DNA from: Paramacrobiotus richtersi
Lineage: Eukaryota; Tardigrada; Eutardigrada; Parachela; Macrobiotidae
Reading direction: 5' to 3'
Assembly (NCBI GenBank): GCA_034698045.1
Contig: JAQGAU010001129.1
Location: forward strand, 1-21,245
DNA length: 21,245 nucleotides
In this document: piece after piece, positions 20,178-21,245 of the stretch
Layout of the letters: every line of letters begins with the position of its first letter
How positions within the stretch are numbered: position 1 is the stretch's first letter
The notes under the pieces: generated by a model
The model's input: only the letters and a program-made list of their open reading frames with translations
The model's database searches: none
What the model was told of the DNA's origin: nothing
Made by a program: the position numbers and the translations under genes

Positions 20178-21245
20178 ATGGACGGTGCAAGTGAAATGGA
20201 CGGGCAGCAGTTTCATAACGAAGCAGCAACATGTGCTCATATTCAGTACGCAATCAGGCTGGCTCATAGTCGTCTTCGCGATTTCGCTGCAAAAGTCATC
20301 GCAAGCAAGGATTCGCAGTTCACGGCAGAACAAGTCAGCAACTTCAAATCCAAGGAACGCGATTTCAACCAAACCGTTTACTTTATTCAGAAGAAATGGA
20401 AAGCCGGAGGGTTTGTGAATTTACCGAATGAGAAGGTTTTGTTGTCCTATCTCCGCCGTTGTCCCGGTATTCGAAACGAGGTGTCACATCAAATAGCTAT
20501 GACTACCAATAGCAGCGACAGGGCCATTGAAACGTTGTGCCATATCCTGAACGAGATTGGATTTCCGGAAGATGCCCAGCGCACTCGGGATTTCAACAAG
20601 CCAATGGTTGTGGCGCAACAGGGCCTAGAGGCGCCACGATCATCATGGGAACATCTGAAGCAAAAGGGCAATGCCCATTTCAAGGAAGGCCAATACACCG
20701 AAGCTATGATCGCCTACACGCAAGCACTGAAAGAAAATCCTGAAGTGCCGGTTCTGTACTCCAATCGGGCATTGTCAGAACTGAAGCTGGGTCGTTACGA
20801 AGATGCACGTAATGATGCCGAAGATGCTCTTCAGCTGGACCCCATGTGTATTAAATATCATCGCGTCTTGTCCGAAGCTCTGGTGAAATTAGAACTTGTC
20901 GAAGAAGCACTGGCAGTCTGTAAGCGAGGTCTTCAGCTAGATGCACAAGACGGCGTGTTACTGGTTCGTGTACGCGACCTGAATGCCGTAATGGTCATGC
21001 GGGATACAGACAAAAATCCGAGAAAAGATCCCAAGGAAAGCATCGAAGGAGCACCGCAGTTCAAGGAGAATGTCCTGAAATACATGCATAAATGTGGTGA
21101 GCTGAAGCCCAATCCGAACGACATCCATGTCGTTCATGCCAAGGAGGATCTAGAAGAGTATTTCAAACTGGACAAGTCGGTGCGCGAGGGACATAACTAC
21201 TACAATGCAATGCGAGGTCGCACAAAAGATTTTCGAAGTGCATTT
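20178..21245 (+). CDS. Second TPR-SEL1-MYND paralogue, 5' part, runs off the window
   Basis: An uninterrupted frame runs from ATG 20178 (or the in-frame ATG 20196, which matches the start of the copy at 11908) to the last base. It encodes at least 350 residues collinear with residues 1-353 of that copy. About 83% of the first ~120 residues are identical by eye, including SRLRDFAAKVIASKD and YFIQKKWKAGGF. The TPR block is kept (WEHLKQKGNAHFKEGQYTEA, YSNRALSEL), with the same four clamp residues and valine in place of the clamp arginine. One 3-residue gap lies in the linker (HVVHAKEDLEEYF). The frame ends in the first SEL1 repeat (RTKDFRSAF), so SEL1, TPR-like and MYND parts should lie beyond the window. 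No stop or frameshift is seen, so it looks functional. Confidence 0.9.
   Translation, partial: MDGASEMDGQQFHNEAATCAHIQYAIRLAHSRLRDFAAKVIASKDSQFTAEQVSNFKSKERDFNQTVYFIQKKWKAGGFVNLPNEKVLLSYLRRCPGIRNEVSHQIAMTTNSSDRAIETLCHILNEIGFPEDAQRTRDFNKPMVVAQQGLEAPRSSWEHLKQKGNAHFKEGQYTEAMIAYTQALKENPEVPVLYSNRALSELKLGRYEDARNDAEDALQLDPMCIKYHRVLSEALVKLELVEEALAVCKRGLQLDAQDGVLLVRVRDLNAVMVMRDTDKNPRKDPKESIEGAPQFKENVLKYMHKCGELKPNPNDIHVVHAKEDLEEYFKLDKSVREGHNYYNAMRGRTKDFRSAF

Overview
The window reads as a gene-dense stretch of a compact animal nuclear genome, most likely an ecdysozoan (tardigrade or arthropod-like). The support is protein genes split by short GT-AG introns (many 56-340 nt), an arthropod-style single chitin-binding type 2 secreted protein, a WAP-type secreted protein, and two large multi-exon genes carrying MYND zinc fingers. 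The species cannot be named from the sequence alone. All exon models were built by hand from reading frames, splice sites and intron phases.

Layout. 22-509 (-): last exons of a probable Gly/Tyr-rich protein. 1438-2562 (-): a four-exon secreted protein with one six-cysteine chitin-binding domain. 3382-3561 (+): a 59-codon frame with a membrane segment and one in-frame TGA. 3696-4354: a nearly perfect fold-back element with ~327-bp arms, a 4-nt loop and TTAA at both ends. 5330-9942 (-): a gene of about 13 exons encoding, in order, BTB, BACK, the first SET segment, MYND, the second SET segment, post-SET cysteines and a C-terminal helical region, apparently a BTB-BACK/SMYD fusion. 9943-11907: a divergent intergenic region holding a 59-aa minus-strand ORF and a short relic of the 5' end of the next gene family. 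11908-16351 (+): a four-exon, ~1064-aa TPR-SEL1-MYND protein whose first intron carries a tRNA-like/SINE-like sequence. 17218-18288 (+): a six-exon cysteine-rich secreted protein ending in a WAP-like domain and using an 11-nt micro-exon. 19375-19593 (+): a probable exon of another Cys-rich protein. 20178-21245 (+): the start of a second TPR-SEL1-MYND paralogue, running off the window.

How they may work together (inference). The two large MYND genes are transcribed away from each other across a ~2-kb spacer. One couples a BTB-BACK module (normally a cullin-3 adaptor or dimerisation module) to a SMYD body whose NHSC cofactor motif is not recognisable. The other combines a TPR with a mostly conserved Hsp90/Hsp70-tail clamp, SEL1 repeats and MYND, and is being duplicated in tandem. 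Both look like adaptor or scaffold proteins rather than enzymes. The small secreted genes (chitin-binding, WAP, Gly-rich) look like unrelated cuticle or extracellular genes.
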